Shown here in pieces: positions 6,686-7,856 of a DNA stretch of 7,856 nt. The DNA lies in NCBI GenBank assembly GCA_021775715.1, contig JAJFHI010000389.1, forward strand, positions 1 to 7,856, given 5' to 3'. The translations under genes and the position numbers were made by a program. Position 1 is the first letter of the stretch; each line of letters opens with the position of its first letter. The notes under the pieces are model-generated. The model was not told the DNA's origin. It ran no database searches and saw nothing but the letters and a program-made list of their open reading frames with translations. Source of the DNA: Hyphomicrobiaceae bacterium (GTDB lineage: Bacteria > Pseudomonadota > Alphaproteobacteria > Rhizobiales > Hyphomicrobiaceae).

Positions 6686-6711
6686 ATAAGTTAGCGCTCA
6701 TAACATTCCAA
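6683..6711 (-). promoter_or_regulatory. Candidate tetR promoter overlapping the operators
   Basis: Read on the minus strand: TTGGAA (6711-6706) as -35, a 17-base spacer, and TATGTT (6688-6683) as -10, each matching the sigma-70 consensus in 4 of 6 positions. The -10 overlaps operator site 2. A plus-strand promoter for the pump must lie in the same spacer, but no box pair there is convincing. Confidence 0.35.
6690..6704. promoter_or_regulatory. Degenerate third operator-like palindrome
   Basis: GTTAGC-GCT-CATAAC keeps 5 of 6 bases of the left arm and 4 of 6 of the right arm of sites 1 and 2, with the same 15-base length. Its centre (6697) is 19 bp from site 2, and it falls inside the spacer of the candidate tetR promoter. 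It could be a weaker, cooperatively filled site or chance. Confidence 0.4.
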
Positions 6712-6734
6712 GTGGTGCAACACTGGAGCCGACC

Positions 6735-7856
6735 ATGGCAGATTCTACAAAAATCGCTAAATCATTGATAGATAAAAGTAATAGCAGAAGAAGCGGCCTT
6801 GGTCGCGTGTTCTCAGTGGTGGCTGGCGGTTTCACAACGCTGTCATTTTTGGGCCTGCTCGTGGCGGGAGTGGCCGTGCTGCATATGCGCGCCGCCGCCG
6901 ATATTCCGCCTCAGCCCCACCCCGCAATCTCAGTCCAAACCATCCAAATCCAACCAGAAGATGGGTATACGGAAGTATCTTTCTACGTTGGACGCCTGGA
7001 GCCTGCGCGCCAGACAGCGCTGGCCTTTGAGCGTTCAGGTCTAGTCACCTCAGTCGCGAAGAATGAAGGCGATACAATCAAGGCCGGCGACGTTGTGGCC
7101 GAGCTCGACGTTGCACAGTTAAACGCAACCCGCCGTCAGTTTGAAGCCCAGACCCGCGAACTCGAAGCACGACGCGAGCTGGCAGAGCTGACGCTTAGCC
7201 GGCAATCAAAACTGAAAAACAAAGGCTGGGCGAGCGTGCAGCGCTTTGACGAAGCACGCGCCAATGTCTCCGAGCTCGCCGCCGGCATTGATCGCGTCAA
7301 AGCACAGATCAGTTCGCTGGACATCGATATCAGCAAATCAAAATTGATCGCGCCTTTTGACGGGATCATTAGTTCACGCTCAATCGACGAAGGTGCAGTT
7401 GTCGCGCCAAGCACACCGATCGTGACGCTGTTGGAGAACGCCCGCATGCAGGCCCGCGTCGGCCTGCCACCAGAAAAAGCCAACACGATTAAGCAGGACG
7501 CCAATTACATTCTGCGCGCCGGTTCTCATGTCTTGAAGGGAAAGCTGGTCACACTCCGTCCAGACCTGCAGTCCGGCACACGAACGGTAACAGCATTGTT
7601 TGACGTTACGGGTGGGCAGGCTGTGCCCTTCGGCGAAATCGTCACGCTTGAACTTGACTCCGAAGTCTCAGAGCCCGGCACGTGGTTGCCGTTAACCGCG
7701 CTGATGGAGCGCGAAAAAGGTTTGTGGACTGTGATGGTCGTTGAAGCGGACGAAAAAGGCGAAACGGTCGTGCGCCATGAGGCCGCTGAAATCCTCTACG
7801 CCAAAGACCAGTCCGTGTTCGTGCGCGGGACATTCAAAGCCAACGCGCACGTTCTT
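6735..7856 (+). CDS. RND-type efflux periplasmic adaptor subunit (HlyD/AcrA family), 3' end beyond window
   Basis: This membrane-fusion protein would link an inner-membrane RND pump to an outer-membrane channel. The frame is open for 374 codons to the window edge. GGAG (6725-6728) lies six bases before the ATG. Residues 1-24 are polar and basic, and 25-49 form a membrane anchor; there is no lipobox cysteine. The first lipoyl half is near 102-125 (G-L-V-T-S-V, then E-G-D-T-I-K-A-G-D). A charged heptad-like hairpin spans about 128-200. The second lipoyl half follows at 204-232 (L-I-A-P-F-D-G-I-I, then E-G-A-V-V). The beta-barrel and membrane-proximal domains follow, with R-P-D-L near 275 and T-W-L-P-L-T-A-L at 316-323. 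The family is usually 350-420 residues, so little is missing. The pump gene should lie just downstream. The divergent TetR and its palindromes suggest substrate-induced expression. Substrate is unknown. Confidence 0.92.
   Translation, partial: MADSTKIAKSLIDKSNSRRSGLGRVFSVVAGGFTTLSFLGLLVAGVAVLHMRAAADIPPQPHPAISVQTIQIQPEDGYTEVSFYVGRLEPARQTALAFERSGLVTSVAKNEGDTIKAGDVVAELDVAQLNATRRQFEAQTRELEARRELAELTLSRQSKLKNKGWASVQRFDEARANVSELAAGIDRVKAQISSLDIDISKSKLIAPFDGIISSRSIDEGAVVAPSTPIVTLLENARMQARVGLPPEKANTIKQDANYILRAGSHVLKGKLVTLRPDLQSGTRTVTALFDVTGGQAVPFGEIVTLELDSEVSEPGTWLPLTALMEREKGLWTVMVVEADEKGETVVRHEAAEILYAKDQSVFVRGTFKANAHVL

Noticed and set aside
6799..7044. Plus-strand open frame of 81 codons at the start of the adaptor gene
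   Set aside because: It is the wrong frame; the frame starting at 6735 with a good ribosome site gives an uninterrupted adaptor protein to the window edge.
7136..7504. Minus-strand open frame of 122 codons inside the efflux adaptor gene
   Set aside because: It is serine-rich, low in motif content and antisense to clear lipoyl and coiled-coil coding sequence, so it is a shadow frame.

Overview
The window reads as ordinary chromosomal DNA of an alphaproteobacterium, most likely of the Hyphomicrobiales (Rhizobiales). This rests on moderate GC content, the MeaB tail, a Rhizobium etli-type asparaginase and a Tat-exported beta-helix protein of a kind I associate with that order. There are no RNA genes, insertion sequences, CRISPR arrays or long repeats. 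No gene-free stretch exceeds about 150 bases. The genus call is an inference from gene content only.

Bases 2-2463 hold three plus-strand genes with gaps of 35 and 27 bases. They are the C-terminal third of the cobalamin-enzyme chaperone GTPase MeaB, a pyroglutamyl-peptidase I with its Glu-Cys-His triad intact, and a Tat-secreted right-handed beta-helix protein. Converging on them (2509-3519, minus) is a zinc-dependent L-asparaginase of the R. etli type with all expected active-site and metal positions present. A 150-base divergent spacer separates it from a second plus-strand group. That group is a small MauE/DoxX-like membrane protein with a Cys-Pro-Cys motif (3670-4212), an FMN-dependent L-lactate dehydrogenase/alpha-hydroxy-acid oxidase (4294-5463), and a dual-specificity-type phosphatase overlapping the oxidase stop by ATGA. 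The phosphatase is broken by a -1 frameshift just before its catalytic half, so it is annotated as a pseudogene (5460-5944).

The right end (5988-7856) is an efflux regulation module: a minus-strand TetR repressor facing a plus-strand RND-type periplasmic adaptor that runs off the window. Their 120-base spacer carries two near-identical 15-bp palindromes, GTTAGT-N3-ACTAAC, and a third degenerate copy. These are very probably the TetR operators controlling both directions.

I found no convincing undescribed multi-gene system. The best leads are the operator cluster, the phosphatase lesion (which fits a 7-bp deletion between short direct repeats), and the palindromic leader in front of the oxidase.
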